This document shows positions 7,325-15,644 of a stretch of 64,000 bases of DNA, in pieces; position 1 is the stretch's first letter, and the number at the start of each line of letters is the position of its first letter. Below the pieces are notes generated by a model. The model was not told where the DNA came from and searched no databases. It was given only the letters and a program-made list of their open reading frames with translations. The stretch covers positions 62,001 to 126,000 of the forward strand of contig CAIRZB010000100.1 in the NCBI GenBank assembly GCA_903882935.1, written 5' to 3'. A program made the position numbers and the translations under genes. The stretch comes from an uncultured Parafilimonas sp. Its GTDB lineage: Bacteria > Bacteroidota > Bacteroidia > Chitinophagales > Chitinophagaceae.

Positions 7325-8284
7325 TCACACCAAATTTTGGCTGTAAGCAGCTACGTTACCAGCAATCATATTCACCAAATTTTCAACAGCCAGTGTGCCC
7401 TGCCGTGCCACACTTTCAACCGTGCGGGAGCCGATATGCGGGGTTATAAGCACCTTGGGGTGGTTGTTCAAAGGGTAGTTTGCAGGCATAGGCTCCTCTT
7501 CCAACACATCGGCTAGGTAGCCGCCAAGCAACCCATTCTGCAAGCCTGCTAATACCGCGCTGGCTTCCACCAAACCGCCCCTTGCGGTGTTGATGAGGAT
7601 GGCACCCGGTTTACACACGCTTACCAAGCTATCATTCACCAATCCTCTTGTCGCCGGGGTTAAGGGTAGGTGTAGGGTAATAATGTCAGCCTTGGTGGCC
7701 AGCTCACTAACACTGGCACAAGCTGCGTAACCGTTTTGCTGCAAGTACAGCGATGGCGGGCGCGGTGTTGCAACCAATACTGGCATGCCAAAAGCTGCTG
7801 CCCGTTTAGCCACTTCGCGGCCGATGGCACCAAACCCTACGATCCCGATTGTTTTGCCGAAAATTTCAAAGCCCGTCATTTTTTGCCAGCCCCCTGCTTT
7901 GGTGATGTTGGTTTCGATGGGTATATGCCTGGCGAAAGACAGCAGCAGCGAAAATACAAGCTCTGCCACCGATACCTGGTTTACGCCGGGGCAGTTTGTT
8001 ACCAATATGCCCAGTTGATTGGCCATTGCAGTGTCAATCCTGTCAACGCCTACCCCATATTTTGAAATGTACTGTAGTTTGCCCTCCGCGCCTTTTTGCA
8101 GCACACCGGCTGTAATGTCATCGTCACCGCACAACAGGCCATCAAACCCGCCGATCATGTTTTCCAGTTCAGTTGCTGGCAACGGCCCTTTTGCAAAAGA
8201 GAGGGTATACCCTTGTTGCATCAACAACTGCATATGCGGGCCATGGGTGTCCTGAAACGATGCCGAGGTTACTAAAATCTTCAT
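7325..8284 (-). CDS. D-isomer-specific 2-hydroxyacid dehydrogenase
   Basis: The protein has about 319 residues, the normal family length. The NAD-binding loop GFGAIG is near residue 150, followed by the catalytic set Arg (INTARGG), Glu (DVLEEEPMP) and His (ITPHIGSR). These enzymes interconvert 2-keto acids and D-2-hydroxyacids with NAD(P)H in the cytoplasm. The substrate cannot be read from sequence. It resembles phosphoglycerate dehydrogenase-like members (VGVDRIDT, NCPGVNQVSVAE) but lacks an ACT domain. I prefer the Met at 8284 (MKILVTSA); a Met two codons earlier is equally possible. It is followed 133 bp away by a GH39 gene on the same strand, but I see no clear pathway link. Confidence 0.9.
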   Translation of the reverse strand: MKILVTSASFQDTHGPHMQLLMQQGYTLSFAKGPLPATELENMIGGFDGLLCGDDDITAGVLQKGAEGKLQYISKYGVGVDRIDTAMANQLGILVTNCPGVNQVSVAELVFSLLLSFARHIPIETNITKAGGWQKMTGFEIFGKTIGIVGFGAIGREVAKRAAAFGMPVLVATPRPPSLYLQQNGYAACASVSELATKADIITLHLPLTPATRGLVNDSLVSVCKPGAILINTARGGLVEASAVLAGLQNGLLGGYLADVLEEEPMPANYPLNNHPKVLITPHIGSRTVESVARQGTLAVENLVNMIAGNVAAYSQNLV

Positions 8285-8417
8285 AAGCATGGTGTTTGTT
8301 TGGGCAAGTTAAGCCAATATATGGCTGGAGGAAAGTTAATTGGCATAGGCCCCATGGCCAAACTTAACCGGTACAACTTGCTAAAAGCTAAACGTAATTT
8401 ATCACCTGCGGCTGGTA

Positions 8418-10106
8418 TTACCAGCTTATTTTCACTAGGGCGACGGCCCTGGGCCCCAATAATAACTGGTGCTTCATTTGCCCGTTAACAAGTGTTTTGC
8501 TTGATTGCGCAACTTGTTTTAAATGCCCCGCTTTTTCAAGCACATCAAATTGGGAGGCTGACACTTGCTGGGGCGAACCCATACCCTGCCATACCGTGTA
8601 GGCGTTGCTATTGGCCTCATCCACCAAGTATTCCTCCACTTGTACATTGTTGCTTGGTATTTGTTTTACCAGCAAAGTTACAAGAGCATCCGTAGTGGCG
8701 TTTTCATTGTCGTGGTAGTTCCAAGCCATTACACACAAGCTATGTACACCGGCGGCTGCAATGGCATTAACATCGGCGTTACTGCCACACACACTGCTGT
8801 CGACTACCTGTTGCAAGGGCAACAACCCGGGGTTGTCAACTGCTACCCTATCTCCCTGCATTTTTGCAAACATGCGGAAGATGTTTAATACCGGTTTGTC
8901 CACCCCGTTGGTGGCCAAGTCGCGGAAGCCTGCAAACCAAGGCTGGTCTTCAAACTCAAAACTCCAGCTAACCGCGCCCAGCAGGTTAATGTTGTATTTG
9001 GCGGCCAATGCGTATAGGCGCGCAAACGAAGCCGCCGTGTAACTGGAATACATGGTGCCGTTGCGGTAAGCATTTTGCGGGTTGAACTGCACCGAGCAGG
9101 CAGCACAGCCCTCGGGGTCAAACTCGCCGATAATCACAGGCAGGTTACGCACCTGCGGCACGGCGTTCATTACTTCAAAGCCTTTGGCCACGTCCTGCAA
9201 CTGCATTGCCATATTCATTTGTACATGCCCGCCAACCACTTTGGGGTCGCCCTTCGCATGAAAAGTAATATAGTCAAGCGGGGCACCGGTTTTGCCAGTC
9301 GCATAATTTTTACCGCCAACACAATGCTGCAAAAAAGCCTTTAAAAAATCGGCCGCTTTGTTCCACCGTGGCCCCGTGGTAGTTGGCCCGCCAACCCGGG
9401 CCTGCGGGCAGGCTGCCTTAACCGCATCGGCTGCATAATCGTACAGCATGAAATATTCTTCTTGCGTGCCTTTCCAGTAGCCAATGTTGGGTTCGTTCCA
9501 AACCTCCCAATACCAGCTGGCTACTTCGCTAACGCCATATTTCGCCACACAATGTTTTACCCAATTAAACACCAATGCCCGCCATTTAGTATAGTCAGCC
9601 GGAGGGTAAGCCCAACCGGTAAAAATAGAATCGTAACTGATGCCCGGCTTCCAATGGTGTTGGTAGGGTTGCGGCTTAACTGACAATGCTTCCGGCATAA
9701 AGCCGATTTCGGCAATGGGCTTCATACCGTTCTTAATAAATTCATCAAAAATAGCGTCCACCACCGTCCAATTATACAAAGGCTGGCCCTTGGTATCTTG
9801 GGTGTAGGCATTGGTGCTGCTCCATTTTAACCCGGCCTTACCATCGCCGCTGGTAAGCAGGTTGTGTACGCGCACATACTTTGGCCCATTGCCCAAAGTA
9901 CCCAACTCAGCCAGCAATTTTCGGCCATCTTTCATAGTGGTATAATTGGCTTCGTCGTAGCCAAAATAGCTCCATAAAGGGGTAAAAGCACCCAATTTTT
10001 TGTCAACATCAACCACCATGGTAACGGTGTCGGTTTGGGCAAACGCACAATGGGCATGGCAAACAATAACAGCAAACAAAACAAACAATCGGCTTAGCTT
10101 GGGCAT
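8418..10106 (-). CDS. Glycoside hydrolase family 39-like (beta-xylosidase type), secreted
   Basis: The protein has 562 residues from ATG 10106 (MPKLSRLFVLFAVIV), giving a signal peptide that ends near CAFAQ; the longer frame adds 15 residues that spoil the signal. The (beta/alpha)8 catalytic domain shows the clan GH-A pair: acid/base Glu in EVWNEPN (about residue 205) and nucleophile Glu in VIIGEFDPEG (about 328). A beta-sandwich follows, normal for GH39. Known GH39 members cleave beta-xylosides or alpha-L-iduronides with retention. Which sugar is attacked here is unknown. It probably acts in the periplasm or on the surface. The nearby alpha-galactosidase-like gene (11155-13218) on the same strand suggests a shared hemicellulose-type target. 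Confidence 0.85.
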   Translation of the reverse strand: MPKLSRLFVLFAVIVCHAHCAFAQTDTVTMVVDVDKKLGAFTPLWSYFGYDEANYTTMKDGRKLLAELGTLGNGPKYVRVHNLLTSGDGKAGLKWSSTNAYTQDTKGQPLYNWTVVDAIFDEFIKNGMKPIAEIGFMPEALSVKPQPYQHHWKPGISYDSIFTGWAYPPADYTKWRALVFNWVKHCVAKYGVSEVASWYWEVWNEPNIGYWKGTQEEYFMLYDYAADAVKAACPQARVGGPTTTGPRWNKAADFLKAFLQHCVGGKNYATGKTGAPLDYITFHAKGDPKVVGGHVQMNMAMQLQDVAKGFEVMNAVPQVRNLPVIIGEFDPEGCAACSVQFNPQNAYRNGTMYSSYTAASFARLYALAAKYNINLLGAVSWSFEFEDQPWFAGFRDLATNGVDKPVLNIFRMFAKMQGDRVAVDNPGLLPLQQVVDSSVCGSNADVNAIAAAGVHSLCVMAWNYHDNENATTDALVTLLVKQIPSNNVQVEEYLVDEANSNAYTVWQGMGSPQQVSASQFDVLEKAGHLKQVAQSSKTLVNGQMKHQLLLGPRAVALVKISW

Positions 10107-10273
10107 TGGCAAGTATTTACGCCAAATGTAAACAACCCACGGCCTATTCAAATGCTTTTACCCACGTATAATTTAGTTAGTCTAACGATTGCCTATCTCC
10201 CAGCTTTTGCTTTCGATTTTAATTTTGGCAGCCTTCTTAAATTTTATCAAATAACAATTTTAGCCTAAATTTT

Positions 10274-10468
10274 GTGTTCTTACATTACACTCAACTGATG
10301 AAACCATTTGCCGCGCAACAACAAATAACGTTGGTAGATATTGGGCTGGCCATGCTTGCGCCGGATGGCAATTTTTTGTGGGGCATGATGCTTGACTTTA
10401 CCCACCCTACTTACAAGGGGTACCAAGTTTGGGCCGATGCCATAAAAACGCTGGTAGATGCGCCTTAA
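10274..10468 (+). pseudogene. Remnant of an SGNH/GDSL hydrolase (C-terminal piece)
   Basis: The frame (GTG at 10274) encodes about 64 residues. The stretch LVDIGLAMLAPDGNF followed by MMLDFTHPTYKGYQVWADAI matches the end of SGNH/GDSL esterases, including the block with the catalytic Asp and His (DFTHP). The rest of the enzyme (GDSL block with Ser, Gly and Asn blocks) is not present upstream. This is therefore a 3' fragment of a gene lost by deletion, unlikely to be active. Confidence 0.6.
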
Positions 10469-10566
10469 ATATGGCCACGGCCCACTTGTTCTTACGACGA
10501 GGGGCAAAAAAACTGCATTACATGGTGATGCTAAGCTGTTAATACGCTAATTTGTTATCGTTTAGC

Positions 10567-10578
10567 AACAACGTTGTT
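10567..10578. promoter_or_regulatory. 12-bp perfect palindrome upstream of the DUF1304 gene
   Basis: AACAACGTTGTT lies 63 bp before the ATG at 10641. It is a possible operator for an unknown dimeric regulator. A palindrome this short can arise by chance. Confidence 0.25.
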
Positions 10579-10640
10579 TATTAAAAAGGGTTTGTGCTGT
10601 TTTCAAAACAACACCTAACATTCAAACAGAACGATTTTAT

Positions 10641-11009
10641 ATGAAAATGATTGCCGAAATACTCATTGCCCTAGTGGCCTTGGAACACCTGTATATAATG
10701 TGGATGGAAATGTTTGCTTGGGAAACCGCCGGCAAAAAAACATTTAAGGGAGCCTTGAAAGACGACATGTTTACGGCCACTAAAACGCTGGCGGCCAACC
10801 AAGGCTTGTACAATGGCTTTTTGGCAGCTGGGTTGGTTTGGACGTTTTTTATTGCTGACCCAGTTTGGAAACAACATGTTGCCGTGTATTTTTTAGGCTG
10901 CGTGGCGGTTGCCGGTATTTATGGTGCCTTTACCGCCAGTAAAAAAATATTTTTTGTGCAGGCATTGCCCGCTTTATTAGCATTGGCCTTTACCTTGTTG
11001 TTTTTGTAA
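10641..11009 (+). CDS. DUF1304 family membrane protein
   Basis: The protein has 122 residues with four predicted transmembrane segments. It matches DUF1304 as I recall it: EHLYIMWMEMFAW near the N-terminus, NQGLYNGFLAAGL in the middle, and GIYGAFTASKKIFFVQALPALLAL at the end. The function of this inner-membrane family is unknown. It is flanked by genes on the opposite strand, so it is probably a single-gene transcript. The short 12-bp palindrome upstream is the only regulatory hint. Confidence 0.9.
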   Translation: MKMIAEILIALVALEHLYIMWMEMFAWETAGKKTFKGALKDDMFTATKTLAANQGLYNGFLAAGLVWTFFIADPVWKQHVAVYFLGCVAVAGIYGAFTASKKIFFVQALPALLALAFTLLFL

Positions 11010-11154
11010 CCAATAGGTTGGTTAATAAATACCGTTATTGCTACCGATACTCGGCGGTACTTTCTCAGGCGCAGTAACAACGGTGCTGTTAAATGTGCCC
11101 CATTGCGGGTAAGGATGGCGCTACAGCAGCAAACGCCCAATAACATTACCGACG

Positions 11155-13218
11155 CTACTGGTACCCTAACGCCCAATTTACCACGCCCGCTTTACTGGGT
11201 GATAACGCAATTGTTCTAACATTGCCTGCCAGGTCATTTTTAACCACCGCTGCGCCTTCGCAGCTAATGGTTTCAAATACCAAGCCATCAGGTTCGTACA
11301 CATACACCACGTAATCATCACCAGCCACCACCTCACTGCTGCCAGAAAGCGTATTGTTTTGCCACTGCACATTTTTTACATCAAACGCCCCGCAGCTTAT
11401 ATGTCGGTTGGTTGCCAGTAATTGTGGGTGGTTTAGCTTTTCCCTGAAGCAAAACACTTGGCAATGGTAGTTGCTGTCTATCACGCCCGGCAAAAACTGT
11501 TTTGTAACAACACCTTCAAATTTTTTCGACCAAAACTCAAATACCAAATACTGCTTGTTATCATCCAATCCCAATTCGCCCAAGGGTATTGTTTTGTCCC
11601 TTTCGTCTAACCTGCCCAGCAGCATCCAGTTTTCAAACGGCTTATTTATTTCCAGCGCAAACAGGCCAGTGGTGGTGCTGCGGCCTGCGTCAAAAGGCCT
11701 GGGGCCGCTGCCACTCATTTCCACGGCGGCCATGTGTATCAGGGCCGATTTTGATGGGTCAACATCGTACACCTGCCCAGGTTGCGTGTACAATACCGGC
11801 ATGCTTTTTTTAGCCGCCTCTATCAACAGGGAGCCCTCATATTTTTCGGGTTTGTCGGTTAGCAAAAACGCAGAACCCGTTAACGATGTGGCTGTACAGC
11901 TGCGGTATGCTTCATTAGGGGTTAGCTCAATATGGTCGGGGTCGTTGCGCCAAACAATGTTGTTAAATGAGTTAAATTGTGCCAAACCCGCGTAGCTGTA
12001 TCCATCATCGCCTATGCGGCAGCCGTCAACCAGGCCCACTAATTCAGGGTGTATGCCCCAACAAGCCAATAGGTAATTTTCCTGGCCTATTTGCTTACGC
12101 ACATCTTTTACCACGTTGCGGTAAGCCTCGTCTCTGTTGTAGTGTTTGGCGGCAAAATAATCAGCGTATGTATTGTAGCCTTCGTACTTTAAATGGCGCA
12201 GTGCATCCATTTTAAAATATTGCCAGCCGTCTTTTTTAAGGCCGCTGTACACGGGGCTGAACAATTTTTGCACCGCCGCCGGATTAGATCCGTCCATTAC
12301 ATACCCCACCCAATTACCATATGCGGGCTGGCCTGCCGCGTTCTTTACAAAGTAGGCCTTGTTTTGGTAGGCGGCAGCCGAATCGGCAAACGAAACGTTC
12401 GTCCATATACCTGGCACTAGCCCTTTTGATTTGATATAGCCGGCAAGGTTTTCCAACCCCGAAGGGAATTTTGCATTTGCCTGCAACCACGTATCAGGTA
12501 TCCCTATCGGTACCTGCTGAAAGCCATCGTCAATTTGCAAGTACTCAAGCCCGTAAGGCTTTAGTTTTGCGCTTATCACATCCGCAGTCTTTTTTACATC
12601 GGCCTCTGTTATGCGGTTGTAATAGGCAAACCAACTGCACCAACCTACCACAGGTTTTTTCCAAACTGTATACTGTGTGGGGTTAAAATACGCAAGCCCC
12701 CTATGCTGTTTGTAATACTGCGGCCTAAAACGCATAACAATTTCACCGCCTTTGGCCTGCAGGCTGTATTGGTTGTTACCCTGGGGCTGTATGGTGATTG
12801 CTGGGCTGTTGTTATCAATTGACAATAGCCAGTCGCCATGGCGGTTATATACAGCATTGTTCAGCAAATTGTTGCTAGGGCCAACTACATGGCGTACCAC
12901 TTTAATACCATGGTCGCGGGGTTCACTTTCGCAGGCAATGCTTTCATCCTCCCCGTAAATGGTACCAGCCAGTGCCACCTCACGGCCCTTCCGGTCGTTA
13001 AAGGTTATTATTTGGTACAACTTGCCGCCAACGGTTTGCTGGGTTTGGTTAATGCGGTATTGCAAACCATTGCCGGGCAGTTTACCGGTAAAAATTAATT
13101 TACCCATGTACGTAATTGTAATAGCACCGTCGATGGTTTTGATGTTGGCATTTTGCGCTTGGGCGCAAACAAACGAGCAAGCAACCAGGCAGGCGAGCAA
13201 TATATTTTTCACTGGCAT
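11155..13218 (-). CDS. Clan GH-D alpha-galactosidase-like glycoside hydrolase (GH36/GH27 type), secreted
   Basis: The protein has 687 residues with a signal peptide (MPVKNILLACLVACSFVCAQAQ). After an N-terminal beta domain (about 25-180) comes the catalytic barrel: VGWCSWFAYY (191-200), LQIDDGFQ (227-234), the nucleophile Asp in YFKMDALRH (D338) and the likely acid/base Asp in CRIGDDGYS (D404 or D405). A C-terminal beta domain follows. Clan GH-D enzymes cleave alpha-galactosides, and related subfamilies act on other alpha-linked sugars or transfer galactose. The exact specificity is open. It acts outside the cytoplasm. It diverges from the FG-GAP gene at 13316 and is the third same-strand carbohydrate or redox gene in this stretch. 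Confidence 0.85.
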   Translation of the reverse strand: MPVKNILLACLVACSFVCAQAQNANIKTIDGAITITYMGKLIFTGKLPGNGLQYRINQTQQTVGGKLYQIITFNDRKGREVALAGTIYGEDESIACESEPRDHGIKVVRHVVGPSNNLLNNAVYNRHGDWLLSIDNNSPAITIQPQGNNQYSLQAKGGEIVMRFRPQYYKQHRGLAYFNPTQYTVWKKPVVGWCSWFAYYNRITEADVKKTADVISAKLKPYGLEYLQIDDGFQQVPIGIPDTWLQANAKFPSGLENLAGYIKSKGLVPGIWTNVSFADSAAAYQNKAYFVKNAAGQPAYGNWVGYVMDGSNPAAVQKLFSPVYSGLKKDGWQYFKMDALRHLKYEGYNTYADYFAAKHYNRDEAYRNVVKDVRKQIGQENYLLACWGIHPELVGLVDGCRIGDDGYSYAGLAQFNSFNNIVWRNDPDHIELTPNEAYRSCTATSLTGSAFLLTDKPEKYEGSLLIEAAKKSMPVLYTQPGQVYDVDPSKSALIHMAAVEMSGSGPRPFDAGRSTTTGLFALEINKPFENWMLLGRLDERDKTIPLGELGLDDNKQYLVFEFWSKKFEGVVTKQFLPGVIDSNYHCQVFCFREKLNHPQLLATNRHISCGAFDVKNVQWQNNTLSGSSEVVAGDDYVVYVYEPDGLVFETISCEGAAVVKNDLAGNVRTIALSPSKAGVVNWALGYQ

Positions 13219-13315
13219 TAGTTTACGGTAAAAATAAGCGGTTTTGCGGCATTTATTAACCGCAGGCCTTTAAGGGTATATATTTTCGTTACCTTGGTAA
13301 AAAATAGCCATTGCC

Positions 13316-14482
13316 ATGCTTGCTATACAAAAACCAATGTTTTTCGTTTTGTTTTTTATTGCAGTAACAGTCTCAACTTTTAATGCTGCCGCACAAAAAT
13401 TTGTAAAGCATGTGCTTACCACCGAGTTTTTAGCCGAGGGGTCGGCCGTGGCTGATATAAACCAAGATGGCAAGCCCGATATTGTGGCGGGTGCCTATTG
13501 GTTTGAGGCACCCAACTGGACCAAGCATGCAATTGCCAATGACGGCCCCTTCTCACCTTCAACAGGCTATAGCAAAACATTTTTAAATTTTGCCATGGAT
13601 GTTGACCAAGACGGCTGGATGGATGTAATACGCGTGGGCTGGCCTGGTGAGGAATTGGTTTGGTATGCCAACCCAAAAAACAAGCCCGGCCTTTGGGTAA
13701 TGCATACCATACAAGACCATGTGGGCAATGAATCGCCTGCGCTTGTTGACATTGACGGCGATGGGAGGCTAGACCTTTTATGCAACAGCCCCGAAGAAAA
13801 AGCCATGGTTTGGTTTAAAAGCCCCAGTAAAAAAGGCGATACCACGTGGACGAAATATATTATTGCCAAAGGGGACGATGTGGAAGGCACCTACCGCTAT
13901 ACCCATGGGTTGGGTTGGGCAGATTTAAATGGTGATGGTAGACCAGATGTGATTATTACCAAAGGCTGGTGGGAAAAACCGAAGGACCCCACCAAAACAA
14001 ACTGGGTTTTTCATGCAGTGGATTTTGGCCCCGAGTGTGCGCAGATGCATGTTTTTGATATAGACGGGGACGGGGATGTAGATATGGTATCCTCCTCGGC
14101 CCATAACTACGGCATTTGGTGGCATGAACAAGTAAAAGACGCACAAGGCAACACCACATGGAAACTGCATGATATTTACCATGGGTTTTCTGAATCGCAC
14201 TCACTTGCTTTGGCAGACATTAACGGCGACGGCCACCCCGACCTTGTTACCGGCAAACGGTACTTTGCCGAAAACGGCAGGGACACAGGGTCGTACGAGC
14301 CTTGCGTAATCTATTGGTTTGAATATAAACCGGGCAAAATACCCGTTTGGGTGCCACACCAAATTGACGACAACTCCGGCGTTGGCTTGCAAGTATTGGT
14401 AAAAGATTTGAATAAAGACGGGTTGGCCGACATAGTTGTATCTAATAAAAGGGGCGTGTATTGGTTTGAGCAAAAGCGGTAA
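13316..14482 (+). CDS. FG-GAP/VCBS repeat protein, likely seven-bladed propeller
   Basis: The protein has 388 residues with an N-terminal signal peptide (hydrophobic residues about 8-25, ending NAAAQ). I count seven calcium-binding loops of the D-x-[DN]-x-D-G-x-x-D type (DINQDGKPD, DVDQDGWMD, DIDGDGRLD, DLNGDGRPD, DIDGDGDVD, DINGDGHPD, DLNKDGLAD), regularly spaced, which predicts one seven-bladed beta-propeller. Such proteins are exported and usually bind partners or glycans; no catalytic residues are evident. It is read divergently from the alpha-galactosidase-like gene, with a 97-bp gap that would hold both promoters. Confidence 0.88.
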   Translation: MLAIQKPMFFVLFFIAVTVSTFNAAAQKFVKHVLTTEFLAEGSAVADINQDGKPDIVAGAYWFEAPNWTKHAIANDGPFSPSTGYSKTFLNFAMDVDQDGWMDVIRVGWPGEELVWYANPKNKPGLWVMHTIQDHVGNESPALVDIDGDGRLDLLCNSPEEKAMVWFKSPSKKGDTTWTKYIIAKGDDVEGTYRYTHGLGWADLNGDGRPDVIITKGWWEKPKDPTKTNWVFHAVDFGPECAQMHVFDIDGDGDVDMVSSSAHNYGIWWHEQVKDAQGNTTWKLHDIYHGFSESHSLALADINGDGHPDLVTGKRYFAENGRDTGSYEPCVIYWFEYKPGKIPVWVPHQIDDNSGVGLQVLVKDLNKDGLADIVVSNKRGVYWFEQKR

Positions 14483-14660
14483 AAAAGTCAATATCAATAA
14501 AAACAACAATCCCTTTAGCAATTTTTTCTGCCCAAAACTCCTATGCGTGAGCAAAATTACAGACTTCAAAAAATGACGAAAAAATAAGCAACCCGTCAAT
14601 AATTACATATACTATTTGGATAGATTTGAGCATTACTAGACCGTAGATTATTTTAAAAAA

Positions 14661-15644
14661 ATGAAGCGATTACTACCCGTTCTTATTATTGCCGTTGCTA
14701 TTTTAATTATTGCCTGCTATTTTATACCGATAAAGCAGGAGAAACAGGTGTTTATCGCAAACACCTTCCAAAACATTATAAACACGGTAAGCGTGCCCAA
14801 CAACTGGCTTAAATGGAACCAGGAAGCAATGGCCGCGTGGCAAAAAGATTCCGCCCACTGCGAAATTACCCGTGATTCAGCCCAACATATTTTCACAATA
14901 GCCCTACAAGATGGTAAAAACATTAAAGTTACCCAATTAAACGCGCTGCTATACCAAGTGGAGTGTTTAACCACCAAACAAACCACCGCTATTTTTGGCT
15001 TTACCATCGTGCCGTTTGTGGGCAACAACCAGCAGCAATCGCAACACAATTCAAGAATTGCGTATGCTTATACAGGCAACCTTTTTTATTACCTGCTGCC
15101 ATTTTTAGCGCCGCAATCTTTTGCCGATAAAACCATGGAAGACCTGCGAACTTATATGGAAAGCAACCTGCGTTTTTATGGCTATGAAATAACCCTAAAA
15201 CAAACAACAGATACCATTTTTGTTACACAAAATGAAAGCTGCAAAAGCGAAAATGTATTTAATAAACTACCCACGCTTTTTAACAACCTGCAAAACTTTG
15301 CGCAAAAAAAACAGCTATCTGTAACCGGCCTGAAAAACGTTGCATACACTTTTATAAACAACGATTCAGTTTACGTTGTTGCTGGCATCAATGTCAACAA
15401 ATTGGTAGAAGGGGAGTTTGTAACCAACATTATGCAATTTCCGCCTACACAAATACTGGCTGTGGGGCATTTTGAGGGGTTATATAAAAATAGGCTTGCA
15501 TTGTACAAAGCCATGCAAGCCTACCTGACGGACCACCAGTTGCAACTGATTGGTGCGTGTTATGAGCAGTATTTGTCGCCGCTGCCAACAAATGAAAACG
15601 ATTCCATAAAAATTGACCTTTGTTATCCGCTACGTCAATATTGA
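14661..15644 (+). CDS. SRPBCC plus GyrI-like effector-binding domain protein
   Basis: The protein has 327 residues. An N-terminal transmembrane helix (about 5-24, LLPVLIIAVAILIIACYF) is followed by a SRPBCC-like domain (about 30-160, NTFQNIINTVSVPNNWLKWN) and a C-terminal GyrI-like small-molecule-binding domain (about 170-327, ending IKIDLCYPL). This is a recurring architecture in Bacteroidota: a membrane-anchored pair of ligand-binding folds without a DNA-binding part. The ligand is unknown. The last 10 bp overlap the 3' end of the convergent FG-GAP gene. Confidence 0.7.
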   Translation: MKRLLPVLIIAVAILIIACYFIPIKQEKQVFIANTFQNIINTVSVPNNWLKWNQEAMAAWQKDSAHCEITRDSAQHIFTIALQDGKNIKVTQLNALLYQVECLTTKQTTAIFGFTIVPFVGNNQQQSQHNSRIAYAYTGNLFYYLLPFLAPQSFADKTMEDLRTYMESNLRFYGYEITLKQTTDTIFVTQNESCKSENVFNKLPTLFNNLQNFAQKKQLSVTGLKNVAYTFINNDSVYVVAGINVNKLVEGEFVTNIMQFPPTQILAVGHFEGLYKNRLALYKAMQAYLTDHQLQLIGACYEQYLSPLPTNENDSIKIDLCYPLRQY

